A stretch of 64,000 nucleotides of DNA from Eucalyptus grandis (lineage: Eukaryota; Streptophyta; Magnoliopsida; Myrtales; Myrtaceae), in NCBI RefSeq assembly GCF_016545825.1, contig NC_052614.1, positions 11,984,559-12,048,558 on the forward strand. Reading direction: 5' to 3'. The position numbers were made by a program, and so were the translations under genes. Of this stretch, positions 53,760-64,000 are shown piece after piece. The notes below the pieces were generated by a model that saw nothing but the letters and a program-made list of their open reading frames with translations, was not told the origin of the DNA and did no database searches. Position 1 is the stretch's first letter. Each line of letters opens with the position of its first letter.

Positions 53760-55822
53760 TTGGACAATGCCTTTCAAACTTTGTCAAATCTTCCTTCAGT
53801 TAAGTCACCTTCACTCTTAGCATTTGCTTGAATATGAAGAGTAAGGGCTTGGATCTGATCATTCAAAGAAACTGAAGAAGCTTGACTTGTATTCTGCAAA
53901 TTCTGTACTTCGCATCCCAGAGCATATATCTAACCCCGCATTTCTAGGAGAACATCAAGAATTCTGCGAAAATCTACTAAATTATCGATCACAGACGTCT
54001 TCTACACGATTAGATGGAGTAAAGGCAGACGATGGCAAATCAGCATAGCCACGCAGATTGGGTGATGAAATATCATGTCCCTCCTCAGGAAATTGAGAAG
54101 CATAGATGTCCTCTGGATCTGCTGGAGAGCGGCTGACTCCTTCACTAGTAGCGATATGAGGACATTCCTCTTTTCTCACGATCTCCCCCTGTTTCCATGC
54201 CTTCAAGTGGAGAAGACTTCCTCATGGTCTCCTTCCTCTTGATCTCCTCTTTCCTCTTCTTCTTCAATTCTTTCCTCCTCTGCATTTCTTTCTTCAGCTT
54301 TTCTCTCCTCTGTTTCTTTCTCTTCTACTTCCAAATCTTCTCTTTCTCCAATCCTCTGTTCAGAGTCTTTCTCTTGTTGTTCCGTTGATTCTGGAATAGA
54401 ACGACTTAGATTCTTCAATGCCATTGTAGTAATGGTGATGTCTTCCTCATCTTCTTCATCCTAAAAAATGAGAGCTCTTCTTTTCTTGGATGAAGCAACC
54501 ATGGGCTCCTTCCCTTTTCTTTTTGCTGCCGAAGAGATTTGATGAGATTTGACAGGGGTTTTCTCCTTGAATTTCTCCAATGCCTTGTTAAGTTCCTTCG
54601 ATGCATTTTAAACACCATTTTCAATCCCACTACCATTTGATCACAGGTTCGAACACAAAGAATCTGGGGAGGCCGAACATTCAAATGTCTGAATAACTTT
54701 GTCACAAGAGCTGGATAAGGAAGTTGACCCTTGTCCTTCACTACTGCTCTATACATGTGGAATATAATAGTGTGAGGAAGAGAGAACTTTTTTACAGCAT
54801 TGATGGCATACATTAGCTTTGCCTCTGAGTTTGAAACATCGGTTTTTGAAGTAGACTTCGGTCTGAGGCAATTGATCACAATCTTGTGAAGCAAAATGTT
54901 GAACGCACTCATCCTTGAGTAGGAAACATTTCCCTCTGTCCTTCTATCCTTAACAAGTTCCAACGTAGTACGAGCAATAGAGACATTGAAAGGTTGATAT
55001 CTTCCTCTCTCAACCCCAATCACATCAGCCAACATATTTACATCCACCACATAGTCCTGATCTCGGACACTAAAAGAGAATTTATTTGCATCTAAGAAAC
55101 TGAGATTTGAATAGAAATATGCAGTGAGTTCAGCATAGGCTTCTGTAGATTCAGAACAGAATTGTTCAAGTTGAAGAATACTGAATTTTTCCCTTAAATT
55201 AACGTTCACAGCGTCAAGGAAATCAAAATCCACACTTCTTGGGTTTATGACCCCACGCTTCAACAACTTAGAGTATAGATACTTGTGTTCTTCTGAACGA
55301 AACAAGTCTGTCCTTTTGCCCCGAATTTTTGACGCAACACCCATTCTCGGTTGAAACTGACTGTACAACTTGTCATCATCTTTCCCATCTGGCTTATTCA
55401 GCCCTCGAACACGTGGATCGATTGGAATGTTTGCCATTGCCTCTTCTGCCGACCCAGCATGGGCAATTCCCAACCGTTCCATTGTGCGTAAAAAGAAGGT
55501 TTCATTTTTGAACCCTTTGTCTTTTAGAAATTCGTCAATGTAGTTCAAAGGAGTTCCACCCCTTTTCAAAGCACGATAAAGCTTGTAGGTAAAAGAGGGC
55601 TTAAGAGTTCTTACGGGTTCTGCATCTTAAATTATTTCTTCTTCTTCTTAACGAGCAACATTACGAGGTCTAGATGGAGAAGATGGACGCTTGAGAATGT
55701 TGTGGGCTCTGCTGCTAACTAGGAAACTCTTCTTCCTCGGTGAGATCAAAGTGCGTAGGCCCCTCACGCATTTGCTACGGTCCCCTGTTCGCGATCCTCG
55801 AAGACTTCCTTTGAGACGACAT
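53760..55822 (-). pseudogene. Copia third ORF after pol, with plant-transposon-associated domain
   Basis: Between pol and the 3' LTR, where Sireviruses often carry an env-like ORF. The probable start is the ATG at 55822 (MSSQRKSSRIANRGP), quickly followed by stops and one frameshift. The long frame 55569-54415 (384 aa, first codon TTG so not a true start) has an a/b region of the type found in plant 'putative transposon protein' annotations: AYAELTAYFYSNL, VDVNMLADVIGVERG, SAFNILLHKIVINCLRP, YPALVTKLFRHLNVRPP. It is followed by a Glu/Arg-rich coiled coil (54424-54203) and a final helix (NDQIQALTLHIQANAKS, about 53,830). Function is unknown; the domain match is from memory. Confidence 0.65.
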
Positions 55823-56228
55823 CTTTCACAGTCTTTGAAAGATTCCAAACTTTGACTTTCCCAAGAAAGATGACAACTTTTCAAAGATTAAACAAGAGAA
55901 GAAGACGAAGTGGAAGATTGATGCTTTTTTTAGGGTTTTGAGTTAAACGAAGGGAACCGGCGTATATAGGTCGATCGAAGAGGCATACAAAACGTCATAA
56001 TGGAAAGTAAAAAGATGCCCTTTAAAAAATAACTGCCTTTTTCAAAAATTAGATAACCGCCATTTAAAAATTAACTCCATTTTCGAAAAGAAAGATTGCA
56101 CTAATCACGGAAATTGAAAGAAGCAAAAATCAATTATGGACAGATGATCGTACCTTTTCAAGATTTAATCTGAGAGAGAATAAAATAACTTACAATCAAA
56201 AATCTTGATTATCTAAGTCTGAGAGACT

Positions 56229-59200
56229 CTAGACTTTTACTTCTTCAAACCTCAAGATGTTGAGTTTGGTACGAATAATTTCAAATTGATTTTTCTCCAA
56301 AGGCTTTGTAAATATATCCGCAAGTTGGTTCTTTGAGTCAACAAACAGAATTGAAACTTCTCCATTCTGAACATGATCTCTAATGAAGTGATGCCGAATC
56401 TCTATATGCTTTGGTCTTGAGTGAAGAATTGGATTCTTGGGTGAGATTGATTGCACTGGTGTTGTCACAGTTAATGTCCGTGCATGAATCTTCAATTCCA
56501 AAGTTTCTTAACTGTTGTTTTATCCACAGAATTTGTGAACAACAACTTCCAAGAGCTACATACTCTGCCTTCGCTGTAGAAAGAGCCATTATATTTTGCT
56601 TCCTTGAAAACCAAGATATTGTCCTGCTTCCAAGTAGTTGACAGGTACCCGATGTGCTCTTTCTATCAACTCTGCATCCGGCTAGATCTGCGTCTGAGTA
56701 TCCAAAAAGAGTAAAGTCTCCATTTTTAGGATACCAAAGACCAAGGCTTGAAGTTGATGCAATGTATTTTATAATACGCTTTGCAGTACTTAGATGAGAT
56801 TCTTTAGGATTTGCTTGAAATCTTTGACAAAGCCGTTTTGAATTAAAAAATTACTCAGCCTGTCGTACCAAGCTTGAGGTGTTTGCTTTAAACCATATAA
56901 GGCTTTTTTTCAGTTTGAATACCGAGTCTGGTTTCCGTGGGTCTTCAAACCCAAGTGGTTGTTCCACATAGACTTCCTCATGGATAAATCCATTCAGGAA
57001 AGCACTTTTGACGTCAATTTGGAATAACCTGAAATTTTTATAACAAGCAAAGCAAATAATAATCTAATTGCTTCTAACCTTGCTACTGGTGCGTAAGTCT
57101 CATCATAGTCTATTCCTTCTTCTTGCGTATATCCTTTGGCCACGAGTCTTGCTTTGTTTCTTACGACCTTTCCTTTCTCGTTCATCTTGTTCTTGAAAAC
57201 CCATTTAGCTCTAATAATAGATTTACCTTTCGGTTTAGGAGTCAATTCCCAGACATCATTAATATTGAATTGCCTGAGTTCTTCTTGCATAGCTTCAATC
57301 CAGCTTTCATTAGATAAAGCTTCTTCTATGCTTTTGGGTTCTATTTCAGAAATAAGAGCCATGGCACTAGACTCTTCGCGTCTTTTGGATCTTATGCGAA
57401 TTCCTTAATTAATGTCGCCTATAATGAGATCTTTGGGATGACTGGACTTATGCTTCCGATTCTTGGTTGATTTGTCAAGTTGATGATCACTTTCTTCATT
57501 TGAATCTTCAACAATCATTTGATGCTAGTCTTTCGAAGTCTGAGCTGCTTCTTGAGAATTAGACTTTGTAGAGTCTAGAGCAGATTCAGATTCTTCAAGA
57601 TGAGTCTGAATAGATTCATTTTGCATAGAATCTTGGAATTTGACATTCATTGATTCCTCCACAGATTGAGACTTCTTGTTGTAGACTCTGTAGGCTTTGC
57701 TTGAGGTAGAATATCCAAGAAAGATGCCTTCGTCTGATTTTTCTTCCAACTTGCCAACTCGATCATTTGCATTTTTCAATATAAAGCATTTACATCCAAA
57801 CACATGAAATTATGAAACAATAGGCTTCTTTTCTTTGAATAACTCATAGGGGTTTTTTCCAGTTGGTCTTAAAAACTCTATTAATAATATAACATGTCTT
57901 TGAGAAAGCTGTCGGCCAAAAAACATGAAGAGATGTTACTTTCAATTAAAAGTGTTCTAGCCATTTCTTGAAGTGACCTATTCTTTCTTTCCACAACTCG
58001 TTTTGCTCGGAGTATATGGAGAGGAGAACACAAGCTGAAAGCCGATTCATCACGAGAATCTTGTAAAATCTTGATTTTCAAATTCACCTCCATGGTCCGT
58101 TCTTATACTTAAAATAACATAGCCTTTTTCATTTTTAATCTTCTTAGCAAACTTTTCAAAGTAAGAAAATGTTTTAGACTTACTTGTCAGGAAATATACC
58201 CAAGTAAATCGTGAGTAGTCATCCACAATTACTAGGCAATATTTCTTACCTCTGATGCTTTGAGTTCTGGTTGGTCCAAAGTGATCCATATGCGAAGGCT
58301 GCGATTACACGATTAGTGGAAACTTGATTTATTGGTTTAAAGGAATTTCTTACCTGCTTTCCCAATACACATGGTGTACATAGATCAGACTTTTGGTATG
58401 ACAAATTGGGTAGACCACGAACTAGCTTCTTTGCTGAAATTTTGGCTATTTGCTTCATATTGATGTGCCCAAGTTTTCTGTGCCATAAGTTCGCTTCGTC
58501 TTGAATTGAGATTAAACATTGTGATTCATCTGGTTTCACGTCCAAGAGATAGATATTTCCATGTCTTCAACCCATGAATGACTGAGTAGAATCTTTACTG
58601 GTTCCTGAACATATTCCTTCTTGAAAGTTGATTTTGAAACCGGTATCGCAAAGCTGATTGATACGAAGCGGTGTAGTTGAGTCCTTTCAATAATGAAACA
58701 TTACTGATTGTGAGGTTTCCAATATTTACAGTTCCGAATCCCACAATTCTTCCTTTGTTGTTTCCTCCAAAAGAGACTTTTTCACCATTCACTTGAATGA
58801 GCTTTATGAAGCAATTTGAATCTCCCCGTCATATGTCATGAAAGCATCCACTATCCGATACCATTTTACCTTTTTCTTGATAGTGACCTGCATTTAAAAA
58901 AGAGACTCAAACTTTCTTTGGTACCCATATTTTCTTGGGTCCATTGGTGTTAGTATGATATGCGATTTTTGCCCATACTTTCTTAACAGGTTTCCAAACC
59001 ATAAGACATTCTTTCTCAAAGTGATCGAACTATTGCACTTTGAACATCTCGAGAGCATTGCAACCTGGGTTTTACAAAGACCTTTTAAAATGATTTTTGT
59101 AAGCATCTCTTGTGGGTCTTTGCTTAATTCTTTCCTTCACTTTAGGAAAATCAATTAAAGGAATGGTTTCCACAGTCATTCCCAAACTAGATTTATTGAA

Positions 59201-59290
59201 ATATGGTCTTTGTCTTTGAAAGAATTTTCTCAAGTTTCTTAGATCCAATTGAAAATCTTTTGGAAATATTTGATATGTCATTTTTTTAAA
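56229..59290 (-). pseudogene. Copia pol (protease to RNase H), multiply broken with RT deletion
   Basis: Minus-strand order: pre-integrase zinc domain LWHRKLGHINMKQIAKIS (58545 frame), integrase VIVDDYSRFTWVYFL and RTDHGGEFEN (58289 frame), integrase C-terminal GCKCFILKNANDRVGKLEEKS (57803), RT start [20 protein letters not shown] and [15 protein letters not shown] (57362), and RNase H-type ALSTAKAEYVAL (56589) with VDSKNQLADIFTKPL (56501). Near 56,828 the RT jumps from the LSNFLIQNGF area to RFQANPKESHL, losing the segment with the catalytic YVDD. Several frameshifts separate the rest. Confidence 0.9.
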
Positions 59291-59599
59291 AATACATTTT
59301 GTTTTGAAAGGATGTCTTCTCTTTCTTTAAGAGTAGAAACATTCATGTCTAAACATTTCACATTTTCTTTCAAAATATTTTCCTGTTGTTTCAATGCAGA
59401 ATTTTCTTTTTAAGTTCGGAAATCCTTTTAAGAGAAGTCTTAAGACTAAAACACAACTCATCAATGTATTTAGAGACTTTAATAGGGATTTTAGAGTTAC
59501 TTACCTCAAATTCAAATTCATGATACGAATGAGTCTGTCTCGGAGTTTGAATCTGAATCCGATTGTGCCATTAGACATATATTGGCATAATCATCATCA

Positions 59600-60615
59600 T
59601 TGTCTTCACACTCAGCATCACTCCAGGTTTCTGCTTTAAGAGCCTTTCGATACTTTTCAGCTTTTCCTTTCTTCTTCCTCAGAAGAGGACAGTTGGGTTT
59701 GATGTGTCCCTTTTTCTTACATTCAAATAAGACTACATCACTATTTGATTCATCATCCTCAACATGAGACTTAGTCTGTTGCTTTTGAAAACTTTGTTTC
59801 TTTTGATTGAATCTTCTTCCTTTTTGTTCACTTTTCTGAATCTTCTTATCATGAGAGCAAGCTCCTCATCATCCATATCGTCTTCAAAATCTATAACATC
59901 AAAATCATCATTGGATTTTAATGCAATGGATTTCTTACCTTTAGGATCTTCGTCTTCATTGATTCGTTCCACTTCATAAGACTGAAGAGTTCCAACCAAC
60001 TTAGCGACAGAAAGTGGCATAATTCTTTGTGTCTCATTTATTGAGGTCTTTATGTGATTCCAATCCTTGGAGAGTCACGCAGTAACTTGTTTACTTTCAT
60101 GAGATCGAAATTGGTTGACCTTGATTTTCAAGACCATTCACAATTTCGTAAAACGACTAAACATGTCGGTTATAGGTTCTCCCGATTTCATTTTGAAGGC
60201 TTCGTATTGACCGAGGAGTATGTTGACTCGGTTTCTTTCACTCGATCGGTTCCTTCATAGGTAATATGTAATCTATCCCAAACTTCTTTATTGTAACACA
60301 AGAAGATATTATGTTATATTTAGTAGGTGACAAAGCACAATATAAAGAATAAATTGCTTTTGCATCAAGAGCTTGTCTCTTGGTTATCTCTTCCTGAGTC
60401 ATTTCACTAGACTCAATAGCTTATTTTCCTCTCTTTGAGACAGATGCAACTTTAGGAATGATTCCTTTGTCTACAACGTCCCATTCCATAGGATCCTTTG
60501 ATCTTAGGAATGCCTTCATCTTGTTTTTCCATATGTTGTATTCCTTTCCATCAAAGTAAGGCGGTCTAGTATTGCTTTGCCCTTCTACCAGCCCTGGAGC
60601 TAACATACTAGCCAT
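59600..60615 (-). pseudogene. Copia gag, broken
   Basis: The ATG at 60615 opens RPPYFDGKEYNIWKNKMKAF, the copia gag (DUF4219/UBN2-like) signature. Acidic and basic gag tail sequence (DDEELALMIRRFRKVNKK) is in the 60020-59733 frame. The zinc knuckle near 59,720 reads FECKKKGHIKPNC, so its first Cys is missing. Several frames are needed. Confidence 0.82.
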
Positions 60616-60662
60616 GGATCTTTAACTTTGAAGTAAAACACTTCAAACAAAGTGAGTACACA

Positions 60663-60676
60663 TGCTCTGATACCAA
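60663..60676 (-). other. Primer-binding site of the copia element
   Basis: The minus strand reads TTGGTATCAGAGCA, complementary to initiator tRNA-Met, one base inside the 5' LTR. Confidence 0.92.
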
Positions 60677-60677
60677 T

Positions 60678-61596
60678 TAAGATAGCTAGTATAAGTACCT
60701 AGAAGGGGGTGAATAGGTGTAAAAATATTTTCTCGAGATAAGAGAGCAATACTAAGTAGACAATAGATAGGAAGTTCTCCTTTCGTTAACAAGACAAATT
60801 ATGATCAAAGTAAAGCAGAGAGTAGGGAAGAGAAAATGAACACAGAAATTATAGTGGTTCGGCTTATTCCAAGCCTACGTCCACTCTTCCGCACCGATGT
60901 ACCCAACGGTTGGATTTCACTATGAACAAAGAGATGTTACAGCAAGGTTCTCACTTGATTCCACAAGTGTAGATACTCTACCACACTTCCTCAAGGTTTC
61001 TCAATAATATGAACTCTCTTTTGCGTACAAGATTTCACTTAGAAAATGAATTGACTAAGAACAAAGAGCTTCAGACTTTGGAATTCTTCTATCGCGCACA
61101 CACTCGAACAACTGGAACGTCTTCCTTTTATACTCTTTTATGCCATCATACCCGTTGGCACTTACTAAAGGAATTCTTCCAATCTTCCCGTTGGACAGAA
61201 TCAATTAGGAAGATCATTTGAGCTATTTAAGGAACATGTCGATAGCCCATCAATCCTGCTCGCCCATACAATCAGGATCTTGGTTTCCATAAGTAGAACC
61301 TTTCAAGTATACTTCACCAATCATCGGATCCTCAATCTTTGAATCAATAAAGGATTCTGTTATGTCATATCTAGCCAAGAAATCTTCTCGATCGAGGTCA
61401 AATCCTTAGCGAAACATCCATCTTAGATAGCCTTTCTTCGACGGATTAGAAATTGTCAATGAGAATAGATTTTGAGTCTTGAGTCTGGCAATCCGAAGGT
61501 CTTCAGACTTTAAGTAGTAGAGTTTGCAAATCTTCAAACTAGACCGATAGAAACATTTTGTCAGCTTCAAAATACTCCTGGAAGATTTCTCCAACA
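60678..61596 (-). repeat. 5' LTR of the copia element
   Basis: 919 bp, partner of 52459-53375. Its inner end reads TAAGATAGC where the partner has TGAGATAGC, so the terminal dinucleotide is mutated on this side. Confidence 0.92.
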
Positions 61597-61601
61597 GCCG
61601 C

Positions 61602-61911
61602 GAGGAGGCGGCGACAACCGGCTCCTTCCTCAAGTTTCTCTCGCCGAAGATGGCCGAGTCGATCGATGGATCCCTTGGGGTATTTTTTTCGATTTTTCCG
61701 TGTGCTCTCAGCCGAGAAAGAGATGAAAAGAAATCCGTTTTTCCCCTAGAGAGAGCCAGTGTAAGAGAGCAGGAGAAAACTGTTGTAGAGAGAGAGAATA
61801 TATTTTCGAAGAGAGAAAATCGATCGTTCAATGACCCCCATTCTTTGCTTCACGAGTGCCCCTTTTATATTTTTCTTCTTTTCTTTTTTTTTTCTTTTCT
61901 TGTTTTCTTTT

Positions 61912-61950
<39 letters not shown>

Positions 61951-62054
61951 TTCATTCATCAATCATCAATCAATTTTTTTAATATCTTTTTGGCTTTTTT
62001 TTTTGTTTGTAAAAATGATGTAAAACATGTCAACGAAAATTTCGAGTGTCAACA
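61602..62054 (-). other. Right part of the solo LTR (promoter end)
   Basis: Contains, on the minus strand, the LTR start, an (AT)n microsatellite (61914-61947), a TATA box ATATAAAAGG (61870-61861) and a CT-rich start region. The 110-aa and 93-aa ORFs here are low-complexity. Confidence 0.6.
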
Positions 62055-62059
62055 AAGGA

Positions 62060-62459
62060 GGAGGAGCATCACCAACAAAGAGACAACTTGTTTCATACAA
62101 GATGTGTGGTGAATGGTAAGATATGTAGTATGATAATTAATGGAGGTAGTTGTGCGAATGTGGCAAGTTGTACTATGGTGGATAAATTGGGTTTGAAAAC
62201 GACAAAACACCCTAGGCCTTATAGACTTCAATGCTTAAATGATAGTGGTGAGGTGAAAGTGTCGAAGCAAGTTCGGATCCCATTTGAGATAGGAAGATAT
62301 AAGGACGAGGTAGAGTGTGATGTTGTACCTATGCAAGCGGGTCATATCTTACTTGGAAGACCATGGCAATATGATCGAAAGGTACATCATGGTGGGTATA
62401 CTAATTGTTATTCATTGGTGATGAATCAAGACTTATACCTTGGTACCAATGACACCTAG
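62060..62459 (+). pseudogene. Gypsy protease region
   Basis: The frame reads LFHTRCVVNGKICSMIINGGSCANVAS and then HILLGRPWQYDRKVHHGGYTN. In this family the catalytic motif is DGGS; here it is NGGS, so the aspartic protease active site is lost. A frameshift near 62,440 separates it from the RT frame. Confidence 0.85.
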
Positions 62460-64000
62460 TGAGGTGTATCAAGATCAGTTAAAGTTACAACGAGAAGCCG
62501 AGAGAGAGAGAAAATGTGAGAAATCCAAGGGCTTGCGTGGCGTGTCTGAGACACAAGGAAAAGGAGAGGCTGAGAGAAAGATTGTGGTAAAAACCGAGGG
62601 AAAAGAAAAGAGGAAAGAAAAGAGGCAAAATAATTTTTATGCAAAATCAAGTGAAGTGAGGAGAGCTTTAGTTCTAGATCGACCAATGCTTGTACTTGTG
62701 TACAATGAGGTTTTGTTTTCTATTAATGATCTTGACCCAAGTTTGCCTAGTCCTATTGTGTCTTTGTTGCAGGAATTTGAAGATGTATTTCCTGATGAAC
62801 TTTCTGAAGGGATACCACCGATTCGAGGTATAGAACATCAAATTGACTTGATTCCCGGTGCACCATTACCTAACCGACCAGCATATCGAAGCAATCCCGA
62901 GGAGACAAAGGAACTTTAACGGCAAGTTAGCGAACTATTGGAGCGAGGATATGTGAGAGAGAGTATTAGCCCATGTGCTATCCCTGTTCTGTTGGTGCCA
63001 AAGAAGGATGAAACTTGGTGAATGTGTGTTGATTGCCGAGCAATCAATAACATTACTATAAAATATCGACATCCTATTCCTAGATTAGATGACATGTTGG
63101 ATGAGTTGCATGGTTCTTGCATTTTCACTAAGATCGATTTGAAAGATGGCTATCATCAAATTAGGATGAAAGAATGTGATGAATGGAAAATTGCATTTAA
63201 GATCAAGTATGGATTATATGAGTGGTTAGTCATGTCATTTGGATTGACTAATGCACCGAGCACGTTTATGCGACTTATGAATCATGTTTTGCGTACTTTT
63301 ATTGGTTGATTTGTGGTTGTCTATTTCGATGACATTTTGATTTATAGCCGAAGTCCTGATGACCATATTGAGCATGTGCGAGCTGTCTTGCAGGTTTTAA
63401 GGGCCGAACAATTGTATGCTAATCTAAAGAAGTGCTCTTTTGGTACTAACAAATTAGTATTTTTAGGATTTGTTGTTAGTGCTGATGGTATACAGGTTGA
63501 TGAAGAAAAGGTCTAAGTAATCCGTGAATGGCCAACGCCTAAGACCATAGGACAAGTGCGTAGCTTTCATGGATTGGCGAGTTTTTATTGGCGATTTGTG
63601 AGAAAGTTCAGCACCATTGCCGCACCTTTAACCGAGGTTATCAAGAAGCACGTGGGTTTCATGTGGGGAGAAAAGCAAGAGAAAGCATTTATTCTACTAA
63701 AAGATAAGTTAACTAATGCTCATTTGTTATCTTTGCCGAATTTCAGTGCTACTTTTGAGATAGAGTGCGATGCTTATGGTATAGGAATTGGAGCCGTGTT
63801 GATGCAAGGAGGGCGTCCCATAGCTTATTTTAGTGAAAAATTGAGTGGAGCAACATTGAATTATCCTACCTATGATAAGGAGATGTACGCTTTAGTGTGA
63901 GCTTTAGAGACTTGGGAACATTATTTATGGCTGAAGGAGTTTGTGATCCACACCGATCATGAGACCTTAAAGTACTTGAAAGGGCAGCAAAAGTTGAATA
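62440..64000 (+). pseudogene. Gypsy reverse transcriptase and RNase H, one frame with stops, partial
   Basis: A single frame runs from 62440 to the window end, interrupted only by stops at 62917, 63019, 63307, 63514 and 63898. It has the RT entry [54 protein letters not shown], the catalytic YFDDILIYS (63319-63345; both Asp kept), FLGFVVSADGI, then the RNase H core [18 protein letters not shown] and [11 protein letters not shown]. The integrase would be beyond the window. Confidence 0.9.

Larger units (their letters stand above)
52459..61596 (-). mobile_element. Sirevirus-like Ty1/copia retrotransposon with two LTRs and an extra 3' ORF
   Basis: 9,138 bp, flanked by a 5-bp target duplication GCCGC (52454-52458 and 61597-61601). 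It is transcribed on the minus strand: 5' LTR 61596-60678, primer site 60676-60663, gag from 60615, pol to 56229, extra ORF 55822 to about 53760, polypurine tract 53388-53376, 3' LTR 53375-52459. The LTRs differ at scattered single positions and short indels, so it is not a recent insertion. Gag, pol and the third ORF are all broken, and the RT lacks its active site. Confidence 0.93.
49237..62054 (-). mobile_element. Solo LTR (gypsy type, about 3.7 kb) inserted in the gypsy gag-pol, itself interrupted
   Basis: The ends are TGTCGTGACC (49237) and GTGTCAACA (62054), flanked by a perfect 5-bp duplication AAGGA (49232-49236 and 62055-62059). Excluding the copia inside it, about 3.7 kb remains with no primer site, polypurine tract or coding domain, as expected of a solo LTR. 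On the minus strand it starts TGTTGACACTCG, with ATATAAAAGG (61861-61870) as a TATA box about 190 bp in, so its transcription direction is minus. Removing insert plus one target copy brings the gag and protease parts back into one frame, which confirms the boundaries. Confidence 0.82.
46696..64000 (+). mobile_element. Ty3/gypsy retrotransposon, interrupted by a nested insertion, 3' part beyond the window
   Basis: Order on the plus strand: 5' LTR (46696-47322), tRNA-Met primer site (47327-47338), A-rich leader, gag (48043-49236), a 12.8-kb foreign insertion (49237-62054 plus one 5-bp target copy), then protease, RT and RNase H to the window end. The left boundary is set by loss of homology to the kinase upstream repeat and by a TG at 46696. 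The 3' LTR is not in view, so the outer target duplication cannot be tested. Gag and pol carry several stops, so the copy is not autonomous. Confidence 0.88.

Overview
This is a plant nuclear genome window. It has multi-exon genes with GT-AG introns, a nine-exon plant hexokinase, plant LRR receptor kinases, and nested Ty1/copia, Ty3/gypsy, LINE, SINE and MITE elements. The GC-rich 'gagccctcgcc'-type islands and the large tandem receptor-kinase content remind me of Myrtaceae (Eucalyptus or a relative). That species guess is from memory and is not proven here.

Layout. 1-5.1 kb: decayed L1-type LINE on the minus strand, cut by the window edge. 5.4-9.2 kb: a 24-bp LINE tail, a tRNA-derived SINE, and relics of an LRR-kinase upstream region. 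9.2-12.8 kb: truncated copia gag-pol on the plus strand. 14.8-24.1 kb: two copies of an unidentified segmental repeat (the second holds a LINE fragment), separated by a GC-rich island, an unidentified relic and a Tourist-like MITE. 24.1-26.7 kb: non-coding, with an ATT microsatellite.

26.9-46.4 kb is the genic core. An intact hexokinase (plus, 9 exons, 508 aa) converges on an intact LRR receptor kinase (minus, 2 exons, 1026 aa). The block from hexokinase intron 6 through the kinase promoter is duplicated, giving a dead 3'-end hexokinase copy (41.3-42.3 kb) and a second intact kinase (1020 aa). Between the copies lie a Mutator-like MITE, a decayed gypsy gag, a GC-rich island and a third copy of the 15/23-kb repeat.

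46.7-64 kb is a three-level nest. A gypsy element (5' LTR, primer site, gag, then pol running off the window) is split by a 3.7-kb solo LTR in the opposite orientation. That solo LTR is itself split by a 9.1-kb Sirevirus-like copia with two LTRs, primer site, polypurine tract and a third ORF downstream of pol. Each inner insertion has a perfect 5-bp target duplication. All the retroelement genes seen are broken.

Only three genes look intact: one hexokinase (sugar phosphorylation and probable sugar sensing) and two paralogous receptor kinases (probable peptide perception at the plasma membrane). The most noteworthy non-genic signal is a pair of perfect trimeric heat-shock elements in the gypsy LTR about 570 bp upstream of the second receptor kinase gene. 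All coordinates and splice sites were worked out by eye; no search was run.
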